Notes under the pieces: generated by a model
The model's database searches: none
What the model was told of the DNA's origin: nothing
The model's input: only the letters and a program-made list of their open reading frames with translations
Source: Zhongshania aquatica
GTDB lineage: Bacteria; Pseudomonadota; Gammaproteobacteria; Pseudomonadales; Spongiibacteraceae
DNA: 38,670 nt
Direction of reading: 5' to 3'
Assembly: GCF_027257955.1 (NCBI RefSeq)
Contig: NZ_JANZNQ010000023.1
Coordinates: 1-38,670 of the forward strand
Shown: piece after piece, positions 8,916-17,580 of the stretch
Layout: each line of letters begins with the position of its first letter
Numbering within the stretch: the stretch's first letter is position 1
Position numbers and translations under genes: made by a program

Positions 8916-11129
8916 TTACCGGCCTTCAATAATGTTGACGGGATCGACAGTCGTAGCTGCGTGTCTTTTCGCTTTTTTGTCCGCAGACATGATCGCTGCA
9001 CATTGCTGCGGATCTTGCAAAATAACCACACACTCCAAGCATTGAATACATTCGTCGTAATCTATCTCCCCCGTCTTTTTAATGGCATCAACACCACAGC
9101 GGTGTTTGCAAAGCTGGCAAGGGCTTCCGCATTCCTGCCGTCTAGCTAACCATTTGAAGCGGTGAAATTTTCCCATAAAAGCGAGTGCCGCACCGAGGGG
9201 GCAGAGATAGCGACAGTAAAATTTATTAACAAATAGGCCTAGGCCAAGAATAAGAACGGCATAGATGACAAAGGGCCATTCGCGAATAAATACCAAGGTG
9301 ACTGCGGTTTTAAACGGCTCAATTTCCGCCATCTTTTCGGCCGCCGTTAATGAGTAAGGTGCGGTAGCAAGCAAACCGATCAGAACGACATACTTTATTT
9401 TTAGCAGCTGTTGATGGCGGGTTGGATTGATGTGCCATTGTTTGATTTTTAGCTTTTCGGCCAGTGTGGCGATAAACTCCTGCATAATCCCAAAAGGACA
9501 TAGCCAGCCACAGAATAGGCCACGACCCCATAGAATAAGCGTAAGCGCCGTATAGCATAAAAGAATAAAAATAATGGGATCTAATAAAAATACCTGAATA
9601 TTGAAGTTGTTCAATACTCCCATAAGTAGCGCGATAAGATTGACCACCGAGAGCTGCCCTTGGGTATAGAAGCCAATATAGAATAGAGTGAAAAGCAAGA
9701 ATCCCCGTCTAAACCACACGAAGCGGCGACTTTCTGCCACCAGTTTGCGCTGCATGACAAAGGCGATGGTTAGTATGACTAAGCTGATCGCCAAAATTGC
9801 GATTTGGATTTGCCGACCTTGCCACAGTTTTATCCAGATAGCCTCAGGCTTGGTGATTGTCGTCTCGATTTTCTTAAACAGCGTGACAGGAAGCTGGTAG
9901 TCGCTTCTAACAAAAATACTGTCGTGCACGAGATGATTGCGGTCTAACTTTATATTTAACGCCATTTGCATTGGCGCGCTTGGGTCAAACCCCGCTTGCG
10001 GACGAATTTTGAATATCCGGATATTGTCTAGTTGCGGTGCGTCCTTTAGTAAATTTGGTGTACTACTGTCGAAGAAATTTAGATCTCTCAGAGTAATTGG
10101 CAGATTGCGTTGCTCAAGACTGACTTGCTCAGGAATTGTGCCGGGACGAAAGTCCTTGCTGAGATAGTCATAAAAACCGCGCGACATAATGAGAATTGCT
10201 TGTTCACCATCGCTGAGTTTATCCATCAGCCGCACGTAGTCCGCGTCGCCGAGAAGATTCTTGCCAATACTCGGTGCGTTTAAATAGGCGTAGTAGATGT
10301 CGGTATTTTCATAGTCTAAATCGAGCTGTCCAGCGGGGTAGTTAGACAGTGATTGACCGAGTTCGCCTTCAACATTCTCCCGACTTAATATCCAGTGTTT
10401 TACCAATCCCTGATCGACTAGATCGTGCCAGTCCAGTGTTTCAAAGATCTCTTTGCGAACAGTTGCAGGGGCTTGTTGGGCAAAGGCGGGAAGGACGAGT
10501 CGAGCGACCTCTCGTGCGGATGACAGAATGGTGTCGTTTATAACAATGACAGATACCGTGGCTTTAGTAACGCCGTCGAAATAGGTGTTGTGTATGTCTT
10601 CTGTTTCCCCCGTTTTCCGGCCGCTAAACATGATCCGTTCAGATAAGGTGTGTAGCGGGTATTGGTCGATAAATTCCTGAAGTGGGATGGGGCCAAGACC
10701 GTGAAGAAAAATTGGCTCGTGGTGGTGTAAAATTTTTAATTTAGAAAATCGGCCATCAACATCCAGGCCAATAAGGATATTGATGCGCTCACCAGAAAAC
10801 CCCTTAAAGTCCACGAAGTCGTTTGATTGATAGGCATAGCCAATGATGTCATTAAGCTGGTATATCGACCAGATTTTGGACTCAATATTTAATTCGGGTG
10901 GGCGTGTCGCGCGTGGGAAGAGCGCTAGTATGTCGCTTTCGAGTGTTTGCGTATCGTCTGTGCTCGCATAGGTGTTTTGCGACTGTAGCATGCAGAAATA
11001 AGAAAATACGATGATAACGAATAAGGCAATTAAGTTCTTACCTACGGGATGCTGGCCTAGGTGTTTTTTACCTAAACTTGTCCTTCTATTGAAAATAGGG
11101 CCTTGATTAAGCAGGCACGTTTTACTCAT
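8916..11129 (-). CDS. NosR/NirI-family membrane flavo-iron-sulfur protein
   Basis: The 737-aa protein has the NosR layout. An N-terminal membrane anchor (about 30-50) leads to a periplasmic FMN-binding domain with a covalent-flavin type motif (DGVTKATVS, Thr191 the probable attachment site). Several membrane helices follow, with NapH-like loops CGWLCPFG and CRYLCPLG (Cys639, Cys643). The cytoplasmic C-terminus carries two cysteine clusters (Cys667, 671, 674, 678 and Cys694, 697, 700, 710) for 4Fe-4S clusters. NosR feeds electrons across the membrane to nitrous oxide reductase, but no nosZ or nos genes are seen here. It sits between acs and a TonB receptor in the quinoprotein island, divergent from the receptor, with a shared dyad box between them. 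A role in redox supply or metal handling for this island is inference. Confidence 0.85.
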   Translation of the reverse strand: MSKTCLLNQGPIFNRRTSLGKKHLGQHPVGKNLIALFVIIVFSYFCMLQSQNTYASTDDTQTLESDILALFPRATRPPELNIESKIWSIYQLNDIIGYAYQSNDFVDFKGFSGERINILIGLDVDGRFSKLKILHHHEPIFLHGLGPIPLQEFIDQYPLHTLSERIMFSGRKTGETEDIHNTYFDGVTKATVSVIVINDTILSSAREVARLVLPAFAQQAPATVRKEIFETLDWHDLVDQGLVKHWILSRENVEGELGQSLSNYPAGQLDLDYENTDIYYAYLNAPSIGKNLLGDADYVRLMDKLSDGEQAILIMSRGFYDYLSKDFRPGTIPEQVSLEQRNLPITLRDLNFFDSSTPNLLKDAPQLDNIRIFKIRPQAGFDPSAPMQMALNIKLDRNHLVHDSIFVRSDYQLPVTLFKKIETTITKPEAIWIKLWQGRQIQIAILAISLVILTIAFVMQRKLVAESRRFVWFRRGFLLFTLFYIGFYTQGQLSVVNLIALLMGVLNNFNIQVFLLDPIIFILLCYTALTLILWGRGLFCGWLCPFGIMQEFIATLAEKLKIKQWHINPTRHQQLLKIKYVVLIGLLATAPYSLTAAEKMAEIEPFKTAVTLVFIREWPFVIYAVLILGLGLFVNKFYCRYLCPLGAALAFMGKFHRFKWLARRQECGSPCQLCKHRCGVDAIKKTGEIDYDECIQCLECVVILQDPQQCAAIMSADKKAKRHAATTVDPVNIIEGR

Positions 11130-11230
11130 GACGGCACCTGATGATTTTATGTGTTATTTAATGGAGGAGCACTGAGCGTAGTGTCTATTAGGAGCTTAAG
11201 TTAATGAATAGGACTTCACGTGCAATTGCC

Positions 11231-11264
11231 TACTACTTTGGTGGTGAATAATACGAAAGTAGTA
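11231..11264. promoter_or_regulatory. Perfect inverted-repeat operator TACTACTTT-N16-AAAGTAGTA
   Basis: Half-sites at 11231-11239 and 11256-11264 are exact reverse complements separated by 16 bp, in the middle of the divergent region between the NosR-like gene and the TonB-dependent receptor. TACTACT fits the TACYNMT heptamer bound by NarL-type regulators. The response regulator at 27023-27694 belongs to that NarL/FixJ family and is the obvious candidate ligand (inference). Confidence 0.55.
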
Positions 11265-11358
11265 TTTAGCTATGGGGTTTATCCACTTTAGTTTAATTGT
11301 ACCTTAGTGCTCAAATGTTAGGCTGAATCTCTTTTAGCTTGTGCTACGGAGAATAATA

Positions 11359-13674
11359 ATGAAAGGTTTGCCTGCCGCAAGTAACTGGCGGCTGCGTGGC
11401 GCGATGCTGGCTGCATTTGCATCATTATTCATGGCCGAATTGGCCTTTGCTGATACGGACAGCAAGGAGGTTGAAAACGTCAGCGTAGTCGGTATGTCAC
11501 CTTTAGGTATTGGTGTGCTTACCGCACTGTCGCCATTTCAGGTACAAGTATATTCGGCAGCCGATATCGATAAGGACAAGTCCTATTCGGTGGCAGGATT
11601 TTTGGATCAACATGGTAGTGGCATTTCGGTGAATGACGCGCAGAGTAATCCTCTGCAGCCAGATATTCGCTTTCGAGGCTATGCCGCATCGCCGTTATTG
11701 GGTTCGTCTCAAGGTGTGGTGGTGTATTACAACGGCGTTCGAATAAACGAAGTGTTTGGCGATACTGTCAATTGGGACTTACTGCCTGCAAGCAGTGTGC
11801 AAGAGATGGCTTTGGTGGCCGGGGTGAATCCGGTCTTCGGCCAAAACGCCTTAGGCGGCGCCATCGTGATTAAGGGTAAAACAGGATTCTCGTCTCCAGA
11901 GGGTGCCCTTGACCTCAGTGCAGGCGCCTTTGGCCAGCGCGCTATTTCGGTATCTCAGGGCTTCCACGGCGAGAATTGGGGCGGATTTCTGTCATTAGAA
12001 AAATACGATGAAGATGGTTGGCGAGATTTTTCGCCCACTGAGGCAAGGAGTGCCTACGCGTCGCTAAGTCGCCACGATGCGCGTAGTGAGCTGGATGTGT
12101 TTTTTAATTTCTCTGATACCTATTTAAAAGGCAACGGTGCAATTCCCGTCGGTTTGTTGGAGGCAGACAGAGAGGCAGTTTTTACGCATCCGGATTTAAC
12201 AGAAAATCAGATGAGTATGGCGAATATTGTCTACTCACGCTGGTTGTCCGATGATGTAAAGCTATCGTCAAATCTCTTCTACCGTCAGGTGAATACCAAT
12301 AGCTTTAATGGTGATGGAACCGAGTTTGAAACGTGTGACGCGCCCAACGATGATGTCCTCTGCGAAGATGATAGTGATGAGCTAGCGCGAGATCAGTTCG
12401 ATAATCCCGTAAGTAGTGAATTTAACGCGGTCAATAATATCAGCCGTAGGCAGCAACGAAGCTGGGGCGCGAGTGCGCAGCTCTACTGGAATGTAGAGTT
12501 AGGGGAGCTGGTTCACCACATTACGTCCGGGGTGGATTATCTGGCGGGAATGACAGATTTTAATTCTCAAGTTGAATTTGCAAGGTTAACGGAAACGCGA
12601 TCGACAACTCGATCTGGACTATACGACGCAGAAGGTTTCACATCCTTGCGCGCCGTTACAAGAATGGCTGCGTGGTATTTTTCTGACACATTTCTGCTTA
12701 GTGAACATTTTAGTTTAACTGCCATTATGCGTTATAACGTGGTCGACGTTGGGTCAAAGGATTTGAGTGACGAGCGCCCTGAATTGACTGCAAATCATCG
12801 CTATAAAAGTATGAATGGCGGACTTGGTATGAACTGGGTCTTATCAGAATCGCTTAGTATGTATGCGGGAGCGTATCAATCGTCGAGGGCGCCAACCCCA
12901 GTTGAGCTTGCTTGTTCCCACCCGGATGCCCCCTGTGTATTACCCAATACCTTCCTTGCCGATCCGCCCTTGAAGGACGTGCTTGCCCGCAGTATTGAAT
13001 GGGGGCTGCGTGGTGAATCGGTGATCCGTCAAAAAGCAGCGCTGGAATGGCGTGTCGCTTTATTTAGTACTACTAACCACGACGATATTCACTTTCAAAC
13101 GGTGGGCGGTGTCTCGTCCAATCAGGGATTTTTTACCAATATTGGCGACACGAGGCATCAAGGTCTAGAAGCGAATACCGCGCTAAGGAGCGGCAAGTGG
13201 CTTGTGGATTTAAGTTATACCTACCTCGATGCTAGGTATGAAACTGCATTTACCTCTTTTTCACCGAATCATCCCAATAGTGTTAATGGGGCTTTGATGG
13301 TAGAAAAGGGCAATAAAATTCCATCTATACCTGCGCATAACGCCAAGGTTTCCCTTGCTTACGAATGGACAGAAAAACTACGTAGTCGCATTGCGGTGAA
13401 TGCCAGCAGCGGCGTGTATTTGCGTGGTGATGAGGCGAATCAAGATAGCAAAACAGCCTCTTATTCTGTGGTGAATGCCAGCATCGAATATCGTCCCACT
13501 AAGCGAATAAGGTGGAATATTGAGGCCAAGAATATTCTTGATGAAGAGTACGAGCGCTTTGGTCTATATGGTGAGCCAGATGAAGTCTTAGAAGATTTAG
13601 ATAATGAAAGTCCAAGATTTTTGAGTCCCGCAGCACCACGTAGTGTAGTGCTAGGCGCAAGCTACCATTGGTAG
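11359..13674 (+). CDS. TonB-dependent outer-membrane receptor
   Basis: The 771-aa receptor has a signal peptide (cut probably near AFA-DTD), a plug domain with DIRFRGYAASPLLG and PVFGQNALGGAIVIKGK, and a 22-strand barrel ending in SYHW with a terminal aromatic. The start at ATG 11359 has CGGAG 8 bp before it; an upstream in-frame GTG (11341) has no such site. It takes up a scarce ligand using TonB energy. In this island the ligand may be a lanthanide chelate (compare LutH) or PQQ itself; neither can be decided from sequence. A predicted surface segment (residues about 317-349) is strongly acidic, 13 Asp/Glu in 33 residues, with two Cys. It is regulated probably through the dyad at 11231-11264. 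Confidence 0.9.
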   Translation: MKGLPAASNWRLRGAMLAAFASLFMAELAFADTDSKEVENVSVVGMSPLGIGVLTALSPFQVQVYSAADIDKDKSYSVAGFLDQHGSGISVNDAQSNPLQPDIRFRGYAASPLLGSSQGVVVYYNGVRINEVFGDTVNWDLLPASSVQEMALVAGVNPVFGQNALGGAIVIKGKTGFSSPEGALDLSAGAFGQRAISVSQGFHGENWGGFLSLEKYDEDGWRDFSPTEARSAYASLSRHDARSELDVFFNFSDTYLKGNGAIPVGLLEADREAVFTHPDLTENQMSMANIVYSRWLSDDVKLSSNLFYRQVNTNSFNGDGTEFETCDAPNDDVLCEDDSDELARDQFDNPVSSEFNAVNNISRRQQRSWGASAQLYWNVELGELVHHITSGVDYLAGMTDFNSQVEFARLTETRSTTRSGLYDAEGFTSLRAVTRMAAWYFSDTFLLSEHFSLTAIMRYNVVDVGSKDLSDERPELTANHRYKSMNGGLGMNWVLSESLSMYAGAYQSSRAPTPVELACSHPDAPCVLPNTFLADPPLKDVLARSIEWGLRGESVIRQKAALEWRVALFSTTNHDDIHFQTVGGVSSNQGFFTNIGDTRHQGLEANTALRSGKWLVDLSYTYLDARYETAFTSFSPNHPNSVNGALMVEKGNKIPSIPAHNAKVSLAYEWTEKLRSRIAVNASSGVYLRGDEANQDSKTASYSVVNASIEYRPTKRIRWNIEAKNILDEEYERFGLYGEPDEVLEDLDNESPRFLSPAAPRSVVLGASYHW

Positions 13675-14040
13675 AAAAATATCTTCTTTGTCCCTGGCTA
13701 TGGTAGTCGGGGGCAAGATTTTTTAATTTTTATGGTCCTCATTTTATATCTACTTCTAACAATACCCTTTGTGTCTTTCCTTTATCGTATTCCTTTTATA
13801 AGGCGCCGTGGGCTGTCTAAACACCAGCAATAGTATTCTGCGGTCCTTTAGAAGTAGTACTTTCCTAGTTAGGTCTCATATCCAAAAGACATTTTATTTT
13901 GGCGCAAGGTGGTATGGGGGAATATTTAAAAGGTGCGCATATTAGTTGCGTCCTAGCGAATGCTGGGACGAATTAATCATTGCGTACGATTTTTCGGCGC
14001 TGACGTTGGCATAGAAAGCCAAAAATTTTTGGGGGATCTC
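13675..14040. other. 366-bp intergenic region before the porin
   Basis: No gene is seen. It holds the likely receptor terminator at its left end and GAAGTAGTACTTT at 13851-13863, a degenerate form of the island's TACTACTTT/AAAGTAGTA element, 177 bp before the porin ATG. An in-frame upstream extension of the porin frame (from 13960) lacks a signal peptide and ribosome site, so it is treated as untranslated leader. Confidence 0.4.
13688..13724 (+). terminator. Probable intrinsic terminator after the TonB receptor
   Basis: TTGTCCC (13688-13694) pairs with GGGGCAA (13710-13716), one G-U wobble, and is followed by a T-rich run ending at 13724. The loop is long (15 nt), so the strength is uncertain. 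Confidence 0.45.
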
Positions 14041-15222
14041 ATGAATAAGAAATTAATAATACGGCACATGATTTCTGGCGCTACAGCGCTAGCATTTAGT
14101 ATTCCGGCTATGTCGGCTGTAGAAATTTATAATGAAGAAGAAACGACCGTATCCATAGATGCGTCGTTCAATACTTTCTTTGTTCAAAGTGATACCAATA
14201 ACGATATTACTGGTGTCGATCGCACACAGTCTCGCGTCAAGATGGGTTTGCTCCCAAATTGGGTCGGCTTTAATTTTAGTAAACAAGTCGGCGATCTAAA
14301 AATGGGTGGTCGCTCATCGTTTTGGGTAACCATCAACGACAGCGATACTGCCGTGACATCAACGGGGATTGATGTGCGTCAGTTTTACGCAACAATTGAC
14401 GGCGATTGGGGCCAAGTACTTTTTGGTAAAGACTTCACCCTGTTTAGTCGTTCTAATATATTCCTAGATGAAATGCTTCAGGGCTACGGTGCGGTAAACG
14501 ATACCTTGGGATTAATTGATGGCCAAGGCGTGTCATTTGGGCATATCGGTAGTGGTTATCACTACCCCTTCCCACATGCGCAGATTACCTATCGCACGCC
14601 AGAGCTCGCCGGTGGTTTTAAAATCGCGTTGGGCATCATCGATCCGGGCAATACCACCACTGATACCGGTGCGGGTCGCAGCAGCGAAGAGAGCATGCCG
14701 CGCTTTGAAGGTGAGATGACCTACAACACCGCATTGGGTGAAGGCAATTCACTCACCGCATGGCTGGGCTTTTTACAGCAAAGTTCCGACAGCCAAGCCG
14801 TAGGTGTTGATGACGTTGATTCACAGGGTCTTTCCTATGGCGTTAAGTTTAAAACCGGTGGTTTTGCATTCAATCTGTCTGGATTCTCTGGTCAAGGTTT
14901 GGGCTTGCTGCTCGGGCCGGCCACCGACGCTGCCTTAGGTTTGCAAGGGCTGATTTCTGAAAGCGGTAGCGAAGTGGATAGCGACGGCTATGTAGTGCAG
15001 GGATCATACACCCTAGGTGCTGAGCGGTTTGTTATTTCCTATGGTGAAACCACCGTCGAAACAGCGACAGAGTGGAACAACAGCACTAGCCAGATCGCGT
15101 GGTTCCACGACATCAATTCAGTGCTCCGCACGGTGGTTGAATACAACGTTAATACCATTGAAATTGGCAACAATGAAGAAGAAACCAGCACCATAGCCTT
15201 GGGTCTCGTTGCCAACTTTTAG
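14041..15222 (+). CDS. Outer-membrane porin
   Basis: The 393-aa protein begins MNKKLIIRHMISG, followed by a signal peptide cut near AMSA-VEIY. The rest shows alternating beta-strand patterning, acidic surface loops, and a C-terminal strand ending in LVANF, the classical terminal Phe recognised by BamA. It resembles Gram-negative 16-strand general porins. The chosen ATG has GGGGGATC before it and the signal peptide directly after; an earlier in-frame ATG (13960) would give an unlikely 27-residue extension. Placed between the receptor and the aldehyde dehydrogenase, it probably lets alcohols, aldehydes or acids into the periplasm (inference). Confidence 0.85.
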   Translation: MNKKLIIRHMISGATALAFSIPAMSAVEIYNEEETTVSIDASFNTFFVQSDTNNDITGVDRTQSRVKMGLLPNWVGFNFSKQVGDLKMGGRSSFWVTINDSDTAVTSTGIDVRQFYATIDGDWGQVLFGKDFTLFSRSNIFLDEMLQGYGAVNDTLGLIDGQGVSFGHIGSGYHYPFPHAQITYRTPELAGGFKIALGIIDPGNTTTDTGAGRSSEESMPRFEGEMTYNTALGEGNSLTAWLGFLQQSSDSQAVGVDDVDSQGLSYGVKFKTGGFAFNLSGFSGQGLGLLLGPATDAALGLQGLISESGSEVDSDGYVVQGSYTLGAERFVISYGETTVETATEWNNSTSQIAWFHDINSVLRTVVEYNVNTIEIGNNEEETSTIALGLVANF

Positions 15223-15316
15223 TCGTTAATCTCCCTCGGGTCGATGCTTTCCGGGCTTGTTGTAACAGACAGCTCGGATTTTTTAGTTTTGCCGAGCAGT
15301 GGCAAGGTTTGAAATC

Positions 15317-15325
15317 TACTACTAA
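15317..15325 (+). promoter_or_regulatory. Candidate regulator box upstream of aldehyde dehydrogenase
   Basis: TACTACTAA lies 137 bp before the exaC-like start, with AAAGTACAG at 15347-15355 as a possible partner half-site. The same 9-mer TACTACTAA occurs before the PQQ dehydrogenase gene, and AAAGTACAG recurs upstream of pqqA. Confidence 0.35.
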
Positions 15326-15462
15326 ATGACTAGGTTTAAGGACACCAAAGTACAGTTAATGATTTTGACTAATAGCTCTAGCATGAGTGATAAGAGCCTT
15401 AGGTACCATTCGGGCTGAGTTTACTATTGAACATACATAATGAATAAAGCGAGGTTGGAAAA

Positions 15463-16983
15463 ATGATATACGCACAACCAGGTGAAGCCGGCTCTGTTGT
15501 TACATTTAAGCCACGGTATGAAAATTACATCGGTGGTGAATGGGTCGCCCCCGTCGAAGGAAAATACTTCACAAACCTAACCCCAGTGACGGGTATGCCG
15601 TTTTGCGAAATACCCCAGTCGTCACCCGCTGATATTGAGCTAGCTTTAGATGCGGCGCACAGAGCGAAAGATGCATGGGGTAAGACCTCTGCAACAGAGC
15701 GTTCAAATGTACTGCTAAAGATTGCCGACCGTATTGAGAGCAATTTAGAAATGCTCGCCGTGGCAGAGAGCTGGGAAAATGGCAAAGGTGTACGCGAAAC
15801 ATTGAACGCGGATATACCTTTGGTTGTTGACCATTTTCGCTATTTTGCGGGCTGCATCCGCTCGCAAGAAGGCACGGCCGCTGAGTTAGACGAGCACACT
15901 GCGACTTATCATTTTCATGAGCCGCTGGGTGTAGTCGGTCAGATTATCCCCTGGAACTTCCCGCTGCTAATGGCCGCGTGGAAATTAGCTCCAGCATTGG
16001 CTGCAGGTAACTGCGTGGTGATGAAACCAGCAGAGCAAACACCGGCTAGTATTTTGGTGTTAATGGAAGTAATCGCAGACCTAGTGCCACCGGGTACGAT
16101 TAATATCGTCAATGGCTTTGGTAAGGACGTAGGCGCGGCTTTAGCCACTAGCCCTCGCATTGCCAAGATCGCGTTTACAGGATCAACCGCAGTTGGCGCG
16201 CAGATTCTAAAATACGCGGCGGACAGTATGATTCCATCGACGGTTGAACTGGGCGGTAAGTCTCCCAATATTATTTTCGAAGACGTGTTGAACTACGAAG
16301 AAGACTATATCAGCAAATGTGTTGAAGGCACCTTGCTGGGCTTCTTCAACCAGGGTGAAGTGTGTACTTGCCCGTCACGGGTATTGGTACAAGAAAGTAT
16401 TTACGAAGACTTTATGGAGCGTGTCATGGTTCGCGCTCATGAGGTTAAGCAGGGTAACCCGCTGGATACCGACACCATGGTTGGTGCGCAGGCGTCATTG
16501 CAGCAGCTTGAGAAAATCCTTAGCTATATGGACATTGGCCGCGCCGAAGGCGTTGAAATGCTGATTGGTGGTCACCGTAATGTCTTAGAAGGCAATTTGT
16601 CTGGTGGCTATTATATGCAGCCTACTCTGATGCGCGGGCACAATAAAATGCGCGTTTTCCAAGAAGAGATTTTTGGGCCAACACTGGGTGTCACCAGCTT
16701 TAAAGACGAAGCTGAGGCGCTCAGTATTGCCAACGATACCGAGTACGGCTTGGGTGCCGGTGTGTGGACGCGGGATATGAATCGCGCCTATCGCATGGGT
16801 CGCAATATTCAAGCGGGTCGGGTGTGGACGAATTGCTACCACTCCTATCCAGCTCACTCGGCCTTCGGTGGCTACAAGAAGTCTGGTATTGGTCGTGAAA
16901 ACCACAAGATGATGCTTGATCACTACCAACAAACTAAAAACTTGCTGGTGAGTTATAGCACTAGCCCGCTGGGATTCTTCTGA
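15463..16983 (+). CDS. exaC: ExaC-type NAD-dependent (acet)aldehyde dehydrogenase
   Basis: The 506-aa ALDH-superfamily enzyme oxidises aldehydes to carboxylic acids with NAD+ in the cytoplasm. Visible motifs are [20 protein letters not shown] (cofactor fold), FTGSTAVG, the general-base Glu in VELGGKSPN, and the nucleophilic Cys in [13 protein letters not shown]. Length and the start [19 protein letters not shown] closely resemble Pseudomonas ExaC, the second enzyme of quinoprotein ethanol oxidation. It stands alone between the porin and pqqA with its own leader carrying TACTACTAA. It hands acetate to Acs (6846-8810). The gene looks intact. Substrate range beyond acetaldehyde cannot be read from sequence. 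Confidence 0.95.
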   Translation: MIYAQPGEAGSVVTFKPRYENYIGGEWVAPVEGKYFTNLTPVTGMPFCEIPQSSPADIELALDAAHRAKDAWGKTSATERSNVLLKIADRIESNLEMLAVAESWENGKGVRETLNADIPLVVDHFRYFAGCIRSQEGTAAELDEHTATYHFHEPLGVVGQIIPWNFPLLMAAWKLAPALAAGNCVVMKPAEQTPASILVLMEVIADLVPPGTINIVNGFGKDVGAALATSPRIAKIAFTGSTAVGAQILKYAADSMIPSTVELGGKSPNIIFEDVLNYEEDYISKCVEGTLLGFFNQGEVCTCPSRVLVQESIYEDFMERVMVRAHEVKQGNPLDTDTMVGAQASLQQLEKILSYMDIGRAEGVEMLIGGHRNVLEGNLSGGYYMQPTLMRGHNKMRVFQEEIFGPTLGVTSFKDEAEALSIANDTEYGLGAGVWTRDMNRAYRMGRNIQAGRVWTNCYHSYPAHSAFGGYKKSGIGRENHKMMLDHYQQTKNLLVSYSTSPLGFF

Positions 16984-17129
16984 GTCTCGGGCCGCGCTGC
17001 GCGGTTTAATGACCTGAATCGCTTGTGTATTACGCCGTCCCCGTCGCAATGCACAGCGGTTTTATACTTGCGCTAATTAAGCTGACGGAGTGAAGGCTGT
17101 AGCTTAAATTTGCTGAGTATAGTGGGGCC

Positions 17130-17156
17130 GGTACTACTTCTGTCAGTGGTAGTACC
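17130..17156. promoter_or_regulatory. GGTACTAC dyad upstream of the exaC terminator
   Basis: GGTACTAC (17130-17137) and GTAGTACC (17149-17156) form a perfect 8-bp inverted repeat with an 11-nt spacer. The left arm contains TACTACTTC, one base from the island's TACTACTTT element, but the position just before a terminator is odd for an activator site. It may instead be an RNA hairpin. Confidence 0.35.
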
Positions 17157-17180
17157 ACACAGTTTTGGGACCTTATGTTT

Positions 17181-17209
17181 GCCGCAACGTCGAGTTGCGG
17201 CTTTTTTTT
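17181..17209 (+). terminator. Strong intrinsic terminator before pqqA
   Basis: GCCGCAAC (17181-17188), loop GTCGA, GTTGCGGC (17194-17201), then eight T. It is a perfect 8-bp GC-rich stem, ends exaC transcription and separates it from the pqq operon. Confidence 0.88.
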
Positions 17210-17453
17210 AGCTACGTATTTTTGGTATTTACGTCTGCTAAAGAAGATCTGTTTATCGCCGTTTGTTAGCCATTTCTCTGTCTTGCACTGGCCAATGTCT
17301 TAACACCAAAGGGGGGCACGCTATAGGTCTAAAGTACAGTATTAGCCTTGAAGGGCTCTGCTTAGTATTGAAGTGTGGCAGGGGCAGTTTGATCTTTATC
17401 TGCTGTTTGGCACTACAAACTCAATAATTCGTTAAATAAGAGAGGTAAGCCTT

Positions 17454-17525
17454 ATGTGGATAAAACCAGCATATCAAGATCTCAGGTTAGGTTTTGAAGT
17501 CACTATGTATTTCGCAAACCGTTAA
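17454..17525 (+). CDS. pqqA: PQQ precursor peptide PqqA
   Basis: A 23-residue peptide, MWIKPAYQDLRLGFEVTMYF then ANR, is encoded from an ATG preceded by AGAGG (17441-17445). This is a typical PqqA: the Glu and Tyr that become PQQ are Glu15 and Tyr19 in the conserved E-V-T-M-Y core. PqqE cross-links these two side chains while PqqD holds the peptide. It is followed after 55 bp by pqqB. Such short genes are easily missed by automatic callers. An untranslated gap to pqqB is usual and permits pqqA mRNA to be more abundant than the rest. Confidence 0.96.
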   Translation: MWIKPAYQDLRLGFEVTMYFANR

Positions 17526-17580
17526 ATTTGCTGGCTGCCTAAACGGTGTTTGGGTGGCCGCGTCAGAGAAGTAGATCGCA

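Larger units (their letters stand above)
16984..17453. other. 470-bp intergenic region between exaC and pqqA
   Basis: No gene is seen on either strand that I believe. It contains a weak hairpin just after exaC (16992-17004), the dyad at 17130-17156, the strong terminator at 17181-17209, and about 245 bp that must hold the pqqA promoter, including AAAGTACAG at 17331-17339, the same 9-mer found before exaC. Confidence 0.5.

Noticed and set aside
8916-11129. Reading the NosR-like gene as evidence for nitrous oxide reduction
   Set aside because: No nosZ, nosD, nosF, nosY or nosL gene is present in the window; the fold alone does not prove that pathway.
15272-15297. GCTCGG/CCGAGC inverted repeat after the porin, considered as a terminator
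   Set aside because: The T-rich run lies in the loop rather than after the stem, and no T-run follows the right arm.
16585-17049. 154-codon minus-strand frame antisense to the aldehyde dehydrogenase end
   Set aside because: It is the complement of a conserved gene, has a His/Arg-rich composition and no ribosome site.
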